Origin: Sphingomonas sp. OK281
GTDB taxonomy: Bacteria > Pseudomonadota > Alphaproteobacteria > Sphingomonadales > Sphingomonadaceae
Length of the DNA stretch: 64,000 nucleotides
Direction of reading: 5' to 3'
Assembly (NCBI RefSeq): GCF_900115295.1
Contig: NZ_FOVZ01000003.1
Span: forward strand, 517,826 to 581,825
The position numbers were made by a program, and so were the translations under genes. The notes under the pieces were generated by a model, which was not told the DNA's origin, made no database searches, and was given only the letters and a program-made list of their open reading frames with translations. Shown piece by piece: positions 9,736 to 18,263 of this stretch; the stretch's first letter is position 1, and each line of letters begins with the position of its first letter.

Positions 9736-11454
9736 TCATTGCCCGGTCGGCTGTGTACGCGACGGGTCCTGCCACAAAGTCGGCAGGATGTCAGACTCGT
9801 CGATGTCGCGGTGCGCGTCGGGCACCACGCCCAGGATCGCACCGACGCGCGAGATCGTCCGGCCGACCACCGGCGCGGTATTCCACGCCGCCGTCTTCCA
9901 CCCGGCGGTTTCCTTCGTCCCGAGTGGCGAATCGAGCATCGCCAGCACGACATAGCGCGGGGCATCCATCGGGAATGCCGCGGCAAACGTCGCCACGTTC
10001 CGCGAGTGATCGTAGCCACCCGACACAGCGGCCTCGGCCGTCCCGGTCTTGCCACCGACGCGGTAGCCCGGTGCATCGCCCTTGCGCCCCGTACCGCGCT
10101 GCACGATCAGCCGCAGCATCTGCCGCATCCGCGCGCTGGTCTGCTCGCTGATCACCCGGCGACCGGCAACCGCATGCCCCGGCGCGACCTTCAACAACGT
10201 CGCCGGCCGCCAGATCCCGCCATTGACCAGCGCCGCATACGCGCTCGCCAGATGCAGCGGAGTCACCGCAATACCGTGCCCGTAGGCGGTGGTCATCGTC
10301 GTCGTCCGCGCCCAATATTTCGGCCACAACGGACGGCCCTTCTCGCGCAGTTCGATATCGGGCTTGGTATCGAAGCCGAGCTTCTTGAACATCGCCTGCA
10401 TCTTCGCGGGCCCGACCTCGTCGGCCACACGTGCGGTGGCGATGTTCGACGAATAGATCAGCGTCTCGGCCATGTTCAGCCAGCGCTTCGGATCGCCGCG
10501 CTCGTCATGGATCGTGAAGCGGCCGACCTGGAGCGGATGAGTCGCATCGAAGCGTCGCGCGAACGATGTGACGACACCCGTGTCCATCGCGGTCGCCATC
10601 GTGATCGGCTTGAACGTCGAGCCGAGCTCGAACACGCTCTGAGTCGTGATGTTGCGGAGTTGCTCGCTGCCCGACATGCCGACGCGGTTGGGGTTGAACG
10701 TCGGCAGCGAGACCATCGCGATCACCTCGCCGGTCGCCACGTCGAGGACGATGCCGCCAGCCCCGCGTGCCGAAAACGTCGTCATCGCGCGACCGAGTTC
10801 ACTCTCCATCGCCGCCTGGACGCGGTTGTCGAGCGACAGCGCAACCGGCGTGCCGTTCAGCGCCGGATTGGTCAGCCGCTCGTCGAGCACGCGCTCCATC
10901 CCGCTCATGCCGTGGCCCGCGGTCGACAGGAAGCCGAGCGCATGCGCCGCCATCGTCGATTGCGGGTACAGCCGCTGCGTATCACGGTCGAACACGATCG
11001 CGGGCTCGCCGATCGCATTGACCTGCTCGACCAAAGCCGGCGACGCGCGCCGCTGAAGATAGATGAAGCTCTTGCCCGACGTCAGCAGCGCATAATAATG
11101 CGCTTGGTCGCCCGCTTCCGGCATCAACGCGGCGAGCTTGCTGGCGATCTCGGTCGGGTCGCCGATCAGCTTCTTCGGGTGCACCGCGATCGTCCACGCA
11201 TCGATCGTCCGCGCGAGCGGCGCGCCGTTACGATCGACGATGTCGCCCCGCGCCGCGATCGCCGCCGAGCGCGCCTGCGGATCGGCGAGCGACGCTTGCA
11301 CCGCCAGCATCCCGAGCCGCCCGACCACCACCAGCACCGCTGCTCCGAACAGGAACATCAGCGTCATCAGGCGCGTGTGCGCCGTCGCCACCAGTGCATG
11401 ACGCTGGTTGGCGCTACGTTGCTGCGAGACGGGCCGGGCGACCAAGGCGGTCAC
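9736..11454 (-). CDS. ftsI: Septal peptidoglycan transpeptidase FtsI (PBP3)
   Basis: Class B penicillin-binding protein that crosslinks septal peptidoglycan with FtsW. The 572-residue product has a cytoplasmic N-terminus, one membrane segment (about 29-52), the pedestal domain starting RGDIVDRNG, and a transpeptidase domain with the catalytic STFK motif (279-282), SSN (335-337) and KTGTAE. The GTG start at 11454 overlaps the stop of the ftsL-like gene (GTGA). Length and order of motifs are typical of FtsI. Confidence 0.96.
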   Translation of the reverse strand: MTALVARPVSQQRSANQRHALVATAHTRLMTLMFLFGAAVLVVVGRLGMLAVQASLADPQARSAAIAARGDIVDRNGAPLARTIDAWTIAVHPKKLIGDPTEIASKLAALMPEAGDQAHYYALLTSGKSFIYLQRRASPALVEQVNAIGEPAIVFDRDTQRLYPQSTMAAHALGFLSTAGHGMSGMERVLDERLTNPALNGTPVALSLDNRVQAAMESELGRAMTTFSARGAGGIVLDVATGEVIAMVSLPTFNPNRVGMSGSEQLRNITTQSVFELGSTFKPITMATAMDTGVVTSFARRFDATHPLQVGRFTIHDERGDPKRWLNMAETLIYSSNIATARVADEVGPAKMQAMFKKLGFDTKPDIELREKGRPLWPKYWARTTTMTTAYGHGIAVTPLHLASAYAALVNGGIWRPATLLKVAPGHAVAGRRVISEQTSARMRQMLRLIVQRGTGRKGDAPGYRVGGKTGTAEAAVSGGYDHSRNVATFAAAFPMDAPRYVVLAMLDSPLGTKETAGWKTAAWNTAPVVGRTISRVGAILGVVPDAHRDIDESDILPTLWQDPSRTQPTGQ

Positions 11455-12140
11455 CGCCGCTTACGGCTCTCGGAGCGGGCGCCGCTCATGATGTCACCCA
11501 ACGTCGTGTCGGACAGGAGCTTGCGGTCGAGCATCGCGACTGCCTGCGGACGGACCTTCGCGACGGCAGCGAGGCGCTCGGTCTTGGCAGCGCGAACGAG
11601 TGCGGCCTCGGCGGAGCGCGGCGTCGACACCGACGCGCGGATCACGACCGGCTTGAGCGCGGTCTTCGAAGCAGCCTGGATCGCGACGTTCATCGCGCGC
11701 GGTGCGCTAACCTGCGCCATCTGCACCGGAGCAAGCTTCACCACGGCAGGAGCAGCGGTAACCGGCACGATCGACGTGGAGACGACGGACCCCGCCCCCG
11801 ACGGCACCAGCAGCGCGGCGGTCTGGACCCCATCCGCGCGCAGGCTGTTGACGTCGAGCGCCGCGAGCGCGGCCTCGCTCACGACGAACTGGCCCGCGGT
11901 GGGTGCCGACAGCGCCAGCGTATCGCCGTTCCAGCGCTCGAGCTGCGCCAGATTGCCCCGCGTGTCGAACTCCGTTTCGAGCGCACGGATGTCGCGCTGC
12001 GCGGAGCGGATCTGACCATTGACCGCCTCCAGCTTCTTGCGCTCGGCGGCGACCTGCAGCGACACGAGGTAGAAACCGAGCACGACGGCCACGCAGCCCC
12101 CGAACCAGCCCACACCCTTCATCCGATACGCCGCCGTCAT
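11451..12140 (-). CDS. ftsL: FtsL-like septation protein with a long C-terminal extension
   Basis: Located exactly where ftsL lies in dcw clusters, between rsmH and ftsI, with ATGA and GTGA overlaps on both sides. The 229-residue product has a short N-terminus, a single hydrophobic segment (about 11-29, [19 protein letters not shown]) and a predicted coiled-coil region ([24 protein letters not shown]), which is the bitopic FtsL layout. It is about twice as long as typical FtsL: residues after about 100 form an Ala/Val/Thr-rich tail with no motif I recognise. The assignment rests on position and topology more than on sequence, since FtsL proteins diverge strongly. Confidence 0.75.
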   Translation of the reverse strand: MTAAYRMKGVGWFGGCVAVVLGFYLVSLQVAAERKKLEAVNGQIRSAQRDIRALETEFDTRGNLAQLERWNGDTLALSAPTAGQFVVSEAALAALDVNSLRADGVQTAALLVPSGAGSVVSTSIVPVTAAPAVVKLAPVQMAQVSAPRAMNVAIQAASKTALKPVVIRASVSTPRSAEAALVRAAKTERLAAVAKVRPQAVAMLDRKLLSDTTLGDIMSGARSESRKRR

Positions 12141-13087
12141 GTCGTCACCTCTTCCGTCCAGGGTTGCGCGGAGGTCCGCCGCGCCGTCCGTAATGTCGCC
12201 GAGCGCGCACGCGGGTTGCGTGCGATCTCGGCCTCGCCGGCGCGAACACCGCGGCCGACATGAGAAAAACTAGGTTCCGCAACGGCTTTCACCTGCGGAA
12301 GATGACGCGAACCTGAAGGCGACCCACCGGACCGCGTGCGCAGGAAGCGCTTCACCATCCGGTCCTCGAGACTGTGGAACGTCACGATCGCGAGACGGCC
12401 GCCCGGCTTCAGCACGCGTTCGGCCGCGAGCAATCCGTCGGCGAGTTCGCCAAGCTCACGGTTCACGTGGATCCGGATCGCCTGGAACGCCCGCGTCGCG
12501 GGGTCCTTCTTGTCATGCGCCTTGTAGCCGAGCGCGCGGCGGACGATGTGCGCCAGCTCGCCGGTCCGCGTCAGCGGGCGCGCCGCGACGATTGCGCGTG
12601 CCACACGCCGCGACTTGGGTTCGTCGCCATATTGATAGAGCACGTCGGCGATCTCGTTCTCGTCCGCCTCGTTGACGAAGTCCGCCGCCGACATGCCGGC
12701 CTGCGCCATCCGCATGTCGAGCGGGCCATCCGACTGGAACGAGAAGCCGCGCTCGGCCTGGTCGAGCTGCATCGACGACACGCCGATATCGAGCGTCACG
12801 CCGTCGACTGGCGCGAGGCCACGCGATTCGAGTTCGGACGCCATCGCCGAGAAGTCCGCGGCGATCAGCGTGAGACCTTCTTCGGCGTCTTCCATCGCGC
12901 GACCATTGGCGATCGCGTCTGGATCACGGTCGAACGCGACGATCCGCGCGCCCGACTTGAGCAACGCCAGCGTGTAGCCGCCCGCGCCGAACGTGCCGTC
13001 GACCATCGTCTCGCCGGGCTCAGGGGAAAGCGCGGCAAGGACTTCGTCGAGCAGGACAGGGATATGCGGAGCATCAGGGCCGCTCAC
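12137..13087 (-). CDS. rsmH: 16S rRNA (cytosine1402-N4)-methyltransferase RsmH (MraW)
   Basis: S-adenosylmethionine-dependent methyltransferase acting on 16S rRNA C1402. The 316-residue product has HIPVLLDEV, the SAM-binding [30 protein letters not shown] and the C-terminal [13 protein letters not shown] signature. Both ends overlap their neighbours (GTGA with mraZ, ATGA with the ftsL-like gene). Length is standard for the family. Confidence 0.97.
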   Translation of the reverse strand: MSGPDAPHIPVLLDEVLAALSPEPGETMVDGTFGAGGYTLALLKSGARIVAFDRDPDAIANGRAMEDAEEGLTLIAADFSAMASELESRGLAPVDGVTLDIGVSSMQLDQAERGFSFQSDGPLDMRMAQAGMSAADFVNEADENEIADVLYQYGDEPKSRRVARAIVAARPLTRTGELAHIVRRALGYKAHDKKDPATRAFQAIRIHVNRELGELADGLLAAERVLKPGGRLAIVTFHSLEDRMVKRFLRTRSGGSPSGSRHLPQVKAVAEPSFSHVGRGVRAGEAEIARNPRARSATLRTARRTSAQPWTEEVTT

Positions 13088-13584
13088 AGCTGCACCCCCT
13101 TCTCGGCCATGTAGAAGCGCGCCATCTCCTTGACGACGGGGGGCATGCCGTCGGTGGCGATCAGCGTCGCGGGGTCCCAGATCTCGATATAATCGAGCAC
13201 GCCGTAGAAGAACGCATGGCCCTTGATACCGGCATAGAAGCGCGGGAACGCGGGCATGATGAAGCGACCGGAGCCGTCGAACGGCACCGCTTCGCCGGAC
13301 GCGGCGGCGCGCTTGATGTTGTAGTCGTACTCGCCGCTCTCGGACGTGTTCTCGGATTCGCGGCGATCGAGGCGCTCAGCGAGGATGTCGACGTAACCGG
13401 GATCATACGCGACCAGGCAGCGATTCTTCTGATGCGCGCCGATGATGATGGTCCCGCCGTCCTTGCCGTTCGCCTTGGGCGCATTTGCCGAGAGCATCGT
13501 GCGGAGTGCCGAGGGGATGGCTACCCGGCCCTTGTCGTCGACAAGGCCGATACCGTCTCCTTGATAGCGACCCCGTACCGACAC
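13084..13584 (-). CDS. mraZ: Transcriptional regulator MraZ
   Basis: First gene of the dcw operon; MraZ is a SpoVT/AbrB-type double-domain DNA-binding protein that regulates its own operon. The sequence shows [15 protein letters not shown] in the first repeat and [17 protein letters not shown] in the second, the two DXXXR-like segments of the family. I choose GTG 13584-13582 because AAGGG lies eight bases upstream and the product then begins close to the conserved core. An upstream in-frame GTG at 13611 would add nine residues. Three 10-bp-spaced GGGA motifs at 13713-13736 could be its own operator. Confidence 0.93.
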   Translation of the reverse strand: MSVRGRYQGDGIGLVDDKGRVAIPSALRTMLSANAPKANGKDGGTIIIGAHQKNRCLVAYDPGYVDILAERLDRRESENTSESGEYDYNIKRAAASGEAVPFDGSGRFIMPAFPRFYAGIKGHAFFYGVLDYIEIWDPATLIATDGMPPVVKEMARFYMAEKGVQL

Positions 13585-13712
13585 GCCAAAACCCTTCGAA
13601 CTGGCGCGCACGCTTCACCGCTTCGAAAAGCAGCCATCGCTACGTTTCGACCGCGTTTTCAGCGAACGATGAAAATGCCCCTGTATTAACCTCCATCTAC
13701 CATAGCGCTTCG

Positions 13713-13736
13713 GGGACGCAACGGGATTTTTGGGGA
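13713..13736. promoter_or_regulatory. Candidate MraZ operator: three GGGA motifs at 10-bp period
   Basis: On the plus strand GGGA occurs at 13713, 13723 and 13733, exactly one helical turn apart, about 130-150 bp upstream of the chosen mraZ start. MraZ in E. coli is known to bind direct TGGGN repeats separated by five bases. The first bases of the motif differ here and the repeats read on the strand opposite to mraZ, so this is a positional and periodicity argument only. Confidence 0.4.
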
Positions 13737-13916
13737 TTGGACGGATTTGACGCCGGTTTCGACGCTCAGTCCGGGGGGATTTGCGCGCGAATTGGGTGCG
13801 ATCCGCGCGGGGCTGCCCCTTAGGGCTGGGGAAATCCGGGGATGGCCTCATATCCCATCAGGGTTTGTAGACCCCACGCGCGTTTTAAGGCCAAGCGAAC
13901 AGCCTTCGCCCATCTA

Positions 13917-14022
13917 CCACCCCGGCGAAGGCCGGGGCCCAGATGGAAAGGTGGGCGTAAGGAGACGCCGAGCTCAGTCAGCAACGTTTCCCAATCTTCC
14001 CCAGCCTCTGCAGGGGACGTGG
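13917..14022. repeat. Palindromic repeat, family C, copy 1 (degenerate)
   Basis: The left arm CACCCCGGCGAAGGCCGGGG is intact. The right arm (CCAATCTTCCCCAGCC, then GCAGGGGACGTGG) has drifted relative to the copies at 36902-37006 and 57284-57389. Overall length is about 106 bp, as in the other copies. Confidence 0.7.
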
Positions 14023-14064
14023 CAAGCCAGGTTCACGGCAGCGGAAAGCGATACCGATAGCGCC

Positions 14065-14334
14065 CTATTGCGCGGGAGCCTGTGCATTCGCGCTTGGCGC
14101 CACGCCCATCTCGGCGAGCGGCTCACCCGCCCCGGCGGCTTCGGTGACGTTCGATACGCCCATGTTCGCCACCACATCGGCCTGTGCGGTTCCTGCGGTC
14201 GCGACCGGCCGTTCGCGGTTCGTCGAACCGATGATCGCGCTCGCGAGACCGATCAGCAGCACGACCGCGGCCAGGCCGATCATGCCGACCTTGATGCGCT
14301 GCATGGTCTGCGAGGGTTCATGAGAGGACTTCAT
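14065..14334 (-). CDS. Small single-pass membrane protein of unknown function
   Basis: 89 residues: a basic cytoplasmic N-terminus (MKSSHEPSQTMQRIKVG), one hydrophobic segment (about 18-36, MIGLAAVVLLIGLASAIIG), then an Ala/Gly/Val-rich tail predicted to be extracytoplasmic. The reading frame extends upstream into the cysteine synthase gene; ATG 14334 gives the only sensible N-terminus. It lies about 60 bases downstream of that gene on the same strand and may be co-transcribed. I do not recognise a family. Confidence 0.55.
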   Translation of the reverse strand: MKSSHEPSQTMQRIKVGMIGLAAVVLLIGLASAIIGSTNRERPVATAGTAQADVVANMGVSNVTEAAGAGEPLAEMGVAPSANAQAPAQ

Positions 14335-14393
14335 TTTGCCTCGCGTCGATACCCGACTGGCGCGCTCGTGTCGATTCTCGGGAACCGGAGCGC

Positions 14394-15362
14394 TCAAGTC
14401 AGCCCCTTCGCCTGACGCCATTCGGGATCGTACAGCGTCGAGAGATAGCGAAAGCCGGTGTCGCACAGGATCGTCGCGATCCGCTTGCCCGGCCCAAGAT
14501 GCTTCGCCAGCGCCACCGCGCCCGCGACGTTGATCCCGGACGACAGCCCGAGGCAAAGCCCCTCCTCGTCGAGCAACCGGCGAACCCAGGCATAGCCTTC
14601 CTGGTCGGAAATGCGGAACTGCGTATCGATCGGCGCGCCTTCGAGATTGGCGGTGATACGCCCCTGGCCTATCCCTTCGGCGACGGAAGATCCTTCTGCC
14701 TTCAACTCGCCATGCGCATAGTAATTATAGAGCGCGGCGCCGTGCGGATCGCTGAGCGCGATGCAGACTGTCTCGTCCTTCGCCTTGAGCCCAAGCCCGA
14801 CTCCGGCGATCGTCCCGCCCGTTCCCGCGGCGCAGGTAAAGCCATCGATACGCCCATCCATCTGCGCCCAGATCTCCTCAGCGGTCCCGACGATATGCGC
14901 GCGGCGATTGGCGGTATTGTCGAATTGGTTCGCCCAGATCGCGCCCGGCGTCTCCTCGGCGATCCGCCGCGACGTATGGACGAAATGGCAGGGCGACGAG
15001 AATGCTGCGGCCGGCACCAGCACCAGTTCGGCGCCCAGCGCACGCAGCGTGTCCATCTTCTCGCGGCTCTGCGTCTCGGGCATGACAATGATCGTCTTGT
15101 AGCCCTTGGCGTTCGCCACCAGAGCAAGCCCGATCCCGGTATTGCCCGCCGTGCCCTCGACGATCGTACCACCCGGCTGGAGCAATCCCCGCTGCTCTGC
15201 ATCCTCGACGATGAACAGCGCCGCGCGATCCTTCACCGACGCGCCTGGGTTCGCATATTCGCACTTACCGAATATATCGCAGCCGGTCGCCTCGCTGGGA
15301 CCTTTCAGGCGAACGAGTGGCGTGTTGCCGATCAGGGCGAGCGTATCGGGTGTCGTATGCAT
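14394..15362 (-). CDS. cysK: Cysteine synthase family protein (PLP-dependent)
   Basis: Fold-type II PLP enzyme expected to form cysteine from O-acetylserine and sulfide. The 322-residue product has LIGNTPLVRL at the N-terminus, the PLP lysine in NPGASVKDRAA, the substrate loop EGTAGNTGIGLAL, and the phosphate-binding AGTGGTIAG. The C-terminus (CDTGFRYLSTLYDPEW) is typical of the longer CysK-like branch. The start is ATG 15362-15360 (MHTTPDT). The upstream in-frame extension to 15449 lacks family similarity. There are no cysteine-biosynthesis neighbours, so the exact substrate (O-acetylserine or a related ester) is inferred. Confidence 0.85.
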   Translation of the reverse strand: MHTTPDTLALIGNTPLVRLKGPSEATGCDIFGKCEYANPGASVKDRAALFIVEDAEQRGLLQPGGTIVEGTAGNTGIGLALVANAKGYKTIIVMPETQSREKMDTLRALGAELVLVPAAAFSSPCHFVHTSRRIAEETPGAIWANQFDNTANRRAHIVGTAEEIWAQMDGRIDGFTCAAGTGGTIAGVGLGLKAKDETVCIALSDPHGAALYNYYAHGELKAEGSSVAEGIGQGRITANLEGAPIDTQFRISDQEGYAWVRRLLDEEGLCLGLSSGINVAGAVALAKHLGPGKRIATILCDTGFRYLSTLYDPEWRQAKGLT

Positions 15363-15543
15363 GTCCGCTATGTGGCGTGACGCTCCGCCGGGAGCAAGCG
15401 AGCGAAACTTTGCGCCCTTAAATTGATCCGTTTGTAGGTACCGATCCATCGCAACCGGCGGTATTTGATGACAGCGAAGTCATTCGCTATTCACGCTGCC
15501 GATCATATGATCCAGGTTAAGTTTGCAGGTGAAAGGAGCGTCG

Positions 15544-15717
15544 ATGATGAACGAGTATCAGCGCGCGCTGACGTTGTTGACCGAGGCCGCCGATTTGATG
15601 GACTCGATCGGAGACACGTTGATCGCAGCGCATATCTCGACGCCGATGGCATTGGTCGAAGACCGGCTTCATCCTCTGAACGGCACGACGGACCTCGATC
15701 GATCGCCAGGCGGATAA
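15544..15717 (+). CDS. Small hypothetical protein
   Basis: 57 residues, starting MMNEYQRALTLLTEAADLMD. A good ribosome binding site (AAAGGAG) lies six bases upstream of ATG 15544; ATG 15547 is an equally possible start. The first half is an amphipathic helix with heptad-like leucines; the end is polar. There is no signal peptide or membrane segment and I recognise no domain. It is preceded by about 180 bp of non-coding sequence that presumably holds the divergent promoters shared with the cysteine synthase gene. Confidence 0.5.
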   Translation: MMNEYQRALTLLTEAADLMDSIGDTLIAAHISTPMALVEDRLHPLNGTTDLDRSPGG

Positions 15718-15848
15718 TCGCTGCGTGGGCGTGCGTCGTTCACGGTCATCCCGGCCGAAAGCTGCGCCGATCCGTTCGTCGCGACGCGATGGTACCGCAA
15801 GCCATAAGCCTTGACGCTCCATGCTGCATCCGCGAAGCAGGCTCCACT

Positions 15849-16232
15849 ATGAAAATCCTCCCCATGACCGCCGTCGCCGCGCTGCTCGTGCTGGCCGCCT
15901 GCAACTCCAAGCCCGCTACGCCCGAGGTGTTGGACAGCAATCCCGATCCGATGGCGAACACGCTCGCCAACGCCGCGCCGGTCGAATTGCCGCCCGCGAT
16001 CAAGTCCGAGAAGACGCTGCGCTGCAAGGACAACAGCCTGCTCTATGTGACCTTCTTCGAAGGCGACAAGCAAGCCGTGGTCCGCAGCAAGCAGGACGGC
16101 CCCGCGACGACGCTGAAGTCGACCGTCGCAGGTGCGCCGAAGACCGCCGAAGGCGGCTGGTCAATGACCGGCAACGAGTCGAGCGTAACGCTGACCGCGC
16201 CCGGCAAGTCCGCGCAGACCTGCCACGCATAA
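15849..16232 (+). CDS. Lipoprotein with MliC-like (lysozyme inhibitor) domain
   Basis: 127 residues. The N-terminus MKILPMTAVAALLVLAAC is a lipoprotein signal with lipobox LAAC. The mature part contains LRCKDNSLLYVTFFEGDKQAVV and a second Cys near the C-terminus (QTCHA), the disulfide-bridged beta layout of membrane-bound C-type lysozyme inhibitors (MliC/PliC). Asp21 after the cysteine is not present, so outer-membrane sorting is likely by the usual +2 rule. The gene is monocistronic and closed by a strong terminator at 16258-16288. Lysozyme inhibition itself is inferred from the fold. Confidence 0.7.
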   Translation: MKILPMTAVAALLVLAACNSKPATPEVLDSNPDPMANTLANAAPVELPPAIKSEKTLRCKDNSLLYVTFFEGDKQAVVRSKQDGPATTLKSTVAGAPKTAEGGWSMTGNESSVTLTAPGKSAQTCHA

Positions 16233-16257
16233 ACGATCCACGTCGATGGTTCCTGAA

Positions 16258-16288
16258 ACGGCCGGCGGATCATTCGCCGGCCGTTTTT
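16258..16288 (+). terminator. Rho-independent terminator
   Basis: Perfect 10-bp stem ACGGCCGGCG / CGCCGGCCGT around a 7-base loop, followed by TTTTT, 25 bases after the lipoprotein stop. It separates this gene from the ParA-type gene. Confidence 0.9.
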
Positions 16289-16340
16289 CTTTGTGCCGAG
16301 CACCCTTGCCCTCGTCGGCGCAGACCGGCACGCTAGGCTG

Positions 16341-17051
16341 ATGGCAACAGTTGCGATCTACAGCCTCAAGGGCGGCGTCGGGAAGACGACGCTTTCGGTG
16401 AACCTGGCCTGGTGCGCCGCGACCTTGTCGGCGCGCCGCACCTTGCTCTGGGATCTCGACCCGCAAGCCGCTTCGACCTGGGTGCTCGGCGGGCCCGGCA
16501 ACGCCGACCAAGCGCAGGCGATGTTCACGAAGGACGTCGCGGTGGCCAAGCAGGCACGACCGACAGCCTATCCGCATCTCGACCTGATCGCCGCCGACGC
16601 ATCGTTGCGCGGCCTCGACCAGTTGTTCCACGAAATGGACAAGAAGAAGCGGCTCGCCAAGCTACTGTCCGAACTCGCCGCCTACGACCGCGTCATCCTC
16701 GATTGCCCGCCAGGCCTGACCGAGACCGCGGACCAGGTGATGCGCGCGGCCGATCTGATCGTCATCCCGGTGATCCCCTCCCCGCTGTCGACCCGCGCGT
16801 ACGACGCGGTCGTGCAGCATCTCGGCGGTCGCACGCCATTGCTTCCGGTCCACGTCATGGTCGACAAGCGGCGCGCGCTACATGCCGAGGCGCTGGCACG
16901 GCATCCCGACTGGCCGGTGATCCCGATGGCAAGCGGGATCGAGTCGATGGCGGTCAGGCGCGCGCCGGTCGGCGTGTTCGCGCCAAGATCTTCCGCTGCA
17001 CAAGCGTTCGCCGATCTCTGGCGTCGGGTCGAACACCGGCTAGCGGCGTGA
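16341..17051 (+). CDS. ParA/MinD-type P-loop ATPase, orphan
   Basis: 236 residues with the deviant Walker A motif LKGGVGKTTLSVNLAW near the N-terminus, the Walker B-like VILDCPPGL and the VIPVIPSPLSTRAYD segment of ParA-family ATPases. There is no ParB gene or parS-like site nearby, so a chromosome-partition role is not supported. Such orphan ParA proteins position other cargo, and the cargo here is unknown. ATG 16341 is chosen because the 16 residues of open frame upstream do not look ParA-like. The stop overlaps the GTG of aat (GTGA), suggesting an operon. Confidence 0.85.
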   Translation: MATVAIYSLKGGVGKTTLSVNLAWCAATLSARRTLLWDLDPQAASTWVLGGPGNADQAQAMFTKDVAVAKQARPTAYPHLDLIAADASLRGLDQLFHEMDKKKRLAKLLSELAAYDRVILDCPPGLTETADQVMRAADLIVIPVIPSPLSTRAYDAVVQHLGGRTPLLPVHVMVDKRRALHAEALARHPDWPVIPMASGIESMAVRRAPVGVFAPRSSAAQAFADLWRRVEHRLAA

Positions 17052-17797
17052 GCGACGTTCTCGATTCGAAGAATGGGCTCGACCCGCAACTCGTGCTCGG
17101 CGCCTATTCGGTCGGCGTCTTCCCGATGGCCGACAGCCGCGATGCCGCTAGCGTATATTGGGTTGAGCCCCGCCGCCGCGCGGTCCTCCCGCTCGACGGA
17201 TTCCAGCTCTCACGATCGCTCAGGAAGACGATCGCCGCCGACCGCTTCCAGGTTACCGTCGACACGGCGTTCGAACGGGTCGTGCAGCTCTGCGCCGAGA
17301 GCGTCGAAGGCAGGCCCGAGACATGGATCAACGAAGGCATAGAACGCGTCTTCCGGACGCTCCACGCGATGGGGTTCGCACATTCGGTCGAATGCTGGGA
17401 CGGCGGCAAGCTCGTCGGCGGCCTCTACGGCCTCGCACTCGGCCGAGCCTTTTTCGGCGAGAGCATGGTCAGCCGCGCCACCGACGCCTCGAAGGTCGCG
17501 CTAGCGCATCTCGTCGCGCGCCTGAGAACCGGCGGGTTCACGTTGCTGGATTGCCAGTTCCAGACCTCGCACCTCGCCTCGCTCGGTGCGATCGAGATCG
17601 ACCGTGCGGATTACGTCGCGTTGCTGGGGGCGTCGCTCGACGGGGCGCTCAAGCCAGTGTCCGCCGCCGGGGTATCGGCAGCGGCCGGCGATTTCCGCGC
17701 ACTCGACCGCTTGGCAGGCAAGGCCTCCGCGTCGGGCGCGGTATCGGGGCCGGTCGCCGGGAAAGTCATCGCACAACTCTTGGTCCAGACGTCGTAG
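17048..17797 (+). CDS. aat: Leucyl/phenylalanyl-tRNA--protein transferase
   Basis: Adds Leu or Phe from aminoacyl-tRNA to N-terminal Arg/Lys of proteins, marking them for ClpAP through ClpS. The 249-residue product carries GAYSVGVFPMAD, WVEPRRRAVLPL, ETWINEGIERVF, and FGESMVSRATDASKVALAHL followed by LLDCQFQTSHLASLGA, all characteristic of Aat. The start is GTG 17048-17050, overlapping the upstream stop. The C-terminal 60 or so codons overlap, antiparallel, the 3' end of the DUF2155 gene. The Ala/Gly/Ser-rich C-terminus beyond the conserved domain is the overlapping part. Confidence 0.94.
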   Translation: MSDVLDSKNGLDPQLVLGAYSVGVFPMADSRDAASVYWVEPRRRAVLPLDGFQLSRSLRKTIAADRFQVTVDTAFERVVQLCAESVEGRPETWINEGIERVFRTLHAMGFAHSVECWDGGKLVGGLYGLALGRAFFGESMVSRATDASKVALAHLVARLRTGGFTLLDCQFQTSHLASLGAIEIDRADYVALLGASLDGALKPVSAAGVSAAAGDFRALDRLAGKASASGAVSGPVAGKVIAQLLVQTS

Positions 17798-18261
17798 ACC
17801 GGATGCTGTACCGCGTTCAGCGCGGGGCGTTCCTTGTACAGCCAACCCGAAAACGTTCGCCGCCAATGCGAGTCGACACCGCGTACCAGCACCTGCACGA
17901 AAGCACCCGTAAGGTGCTCCTGCTCCCACGGCGCGGTCTGTTCGCACGCGCGCAACCGCAGCACCACGTCGCCGATCCGGGTCGCTTGCCCAGGCCTCAG
18001 CGTCACTTCGCGCGTTTCGCCGTTACGCTTGTTGAGCAGACCGAGCACGGCGACGCGCTGCGCCATCGGGGTGCCGCCATTGGCAATCGCCGCGGCACCG
18101 GTATCGATCGTCTCGATCGAGGAATTGCCGGATTCGTCCGGGCCGGGCAGGTCCTGCTGGACCGCAGCGACAGGCGTCGCGGGCGTGGTAAGCGTACGGT
18201 ATCCGAACCAGCCACCGACAGCCAACGCCACGACCAACACGGCCGCGGCGAGCCAGCGCAT
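17611..18261 (-). CDS. DUF2155 domain-containing envelope protein
   Basis: 216 residues with an N-terminal signal or membrane anchor (MRWLAAAVLVVALAVGGWFG). The conserved DUF2155 block includes VLGLLNKRNGETREVTLRPG, LRLRACEQTAPWE and FSGWLYKERPALNAVQHPVYD, ending VWTKSC. Function is unknown, but in alphaproteobacteria it is found next to aat and NDUFA12, as here. ATG 18261 lies two bases after the NDUFA12 stop; GTG 18267, overlapping it, is an alternative. The last 55 or so residues are low-complexity and overlap the 3' end of aat by 187 bp on the other strand. Confidence 0.88.
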   Translation of the reverse strand: MRWLAAAVLVVALAVGGWFGYRTLTTPATPVAAVQQDLPGPDESGNSSIETIDTGAAAIANGGTPMAQRVAVLGLLNKRNGETREVTLRPGQATRIGDVVLRLRACEQTAPWEQEHLTGAFVQVLVRGVDSHWRRTFSGWLYKERPALNAVQHPVYDVWTKSCAMTFPATGPDTAPDAEALPAKRSSARKSPAAADTPAADTGLSAPSSDAPSNAT

Positions 18262-18263
18262 GA

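Larger units (their letters stand above)
13612..14064. other. Intergenic region upstream of the dcw operon
   Basis: About 450 bp without a convincing gene. On the mraZ side it contains periodic GGGA motifs (candidate MraZ operator). In the middle it holds a degenerate family C palindromic repeat (13917-14022). I found no strong -35/-10 pair by eye. The open frames here lack family similarity or a ribosome binding site. Confidence 0.6.

Noticed and set aside
13747..14415. Plus-strand open frame upstream of the dcw operon
   Set aside because: It runs through a palindromic repeat and antisense to the small membrane protein, with no recognisable protein features.
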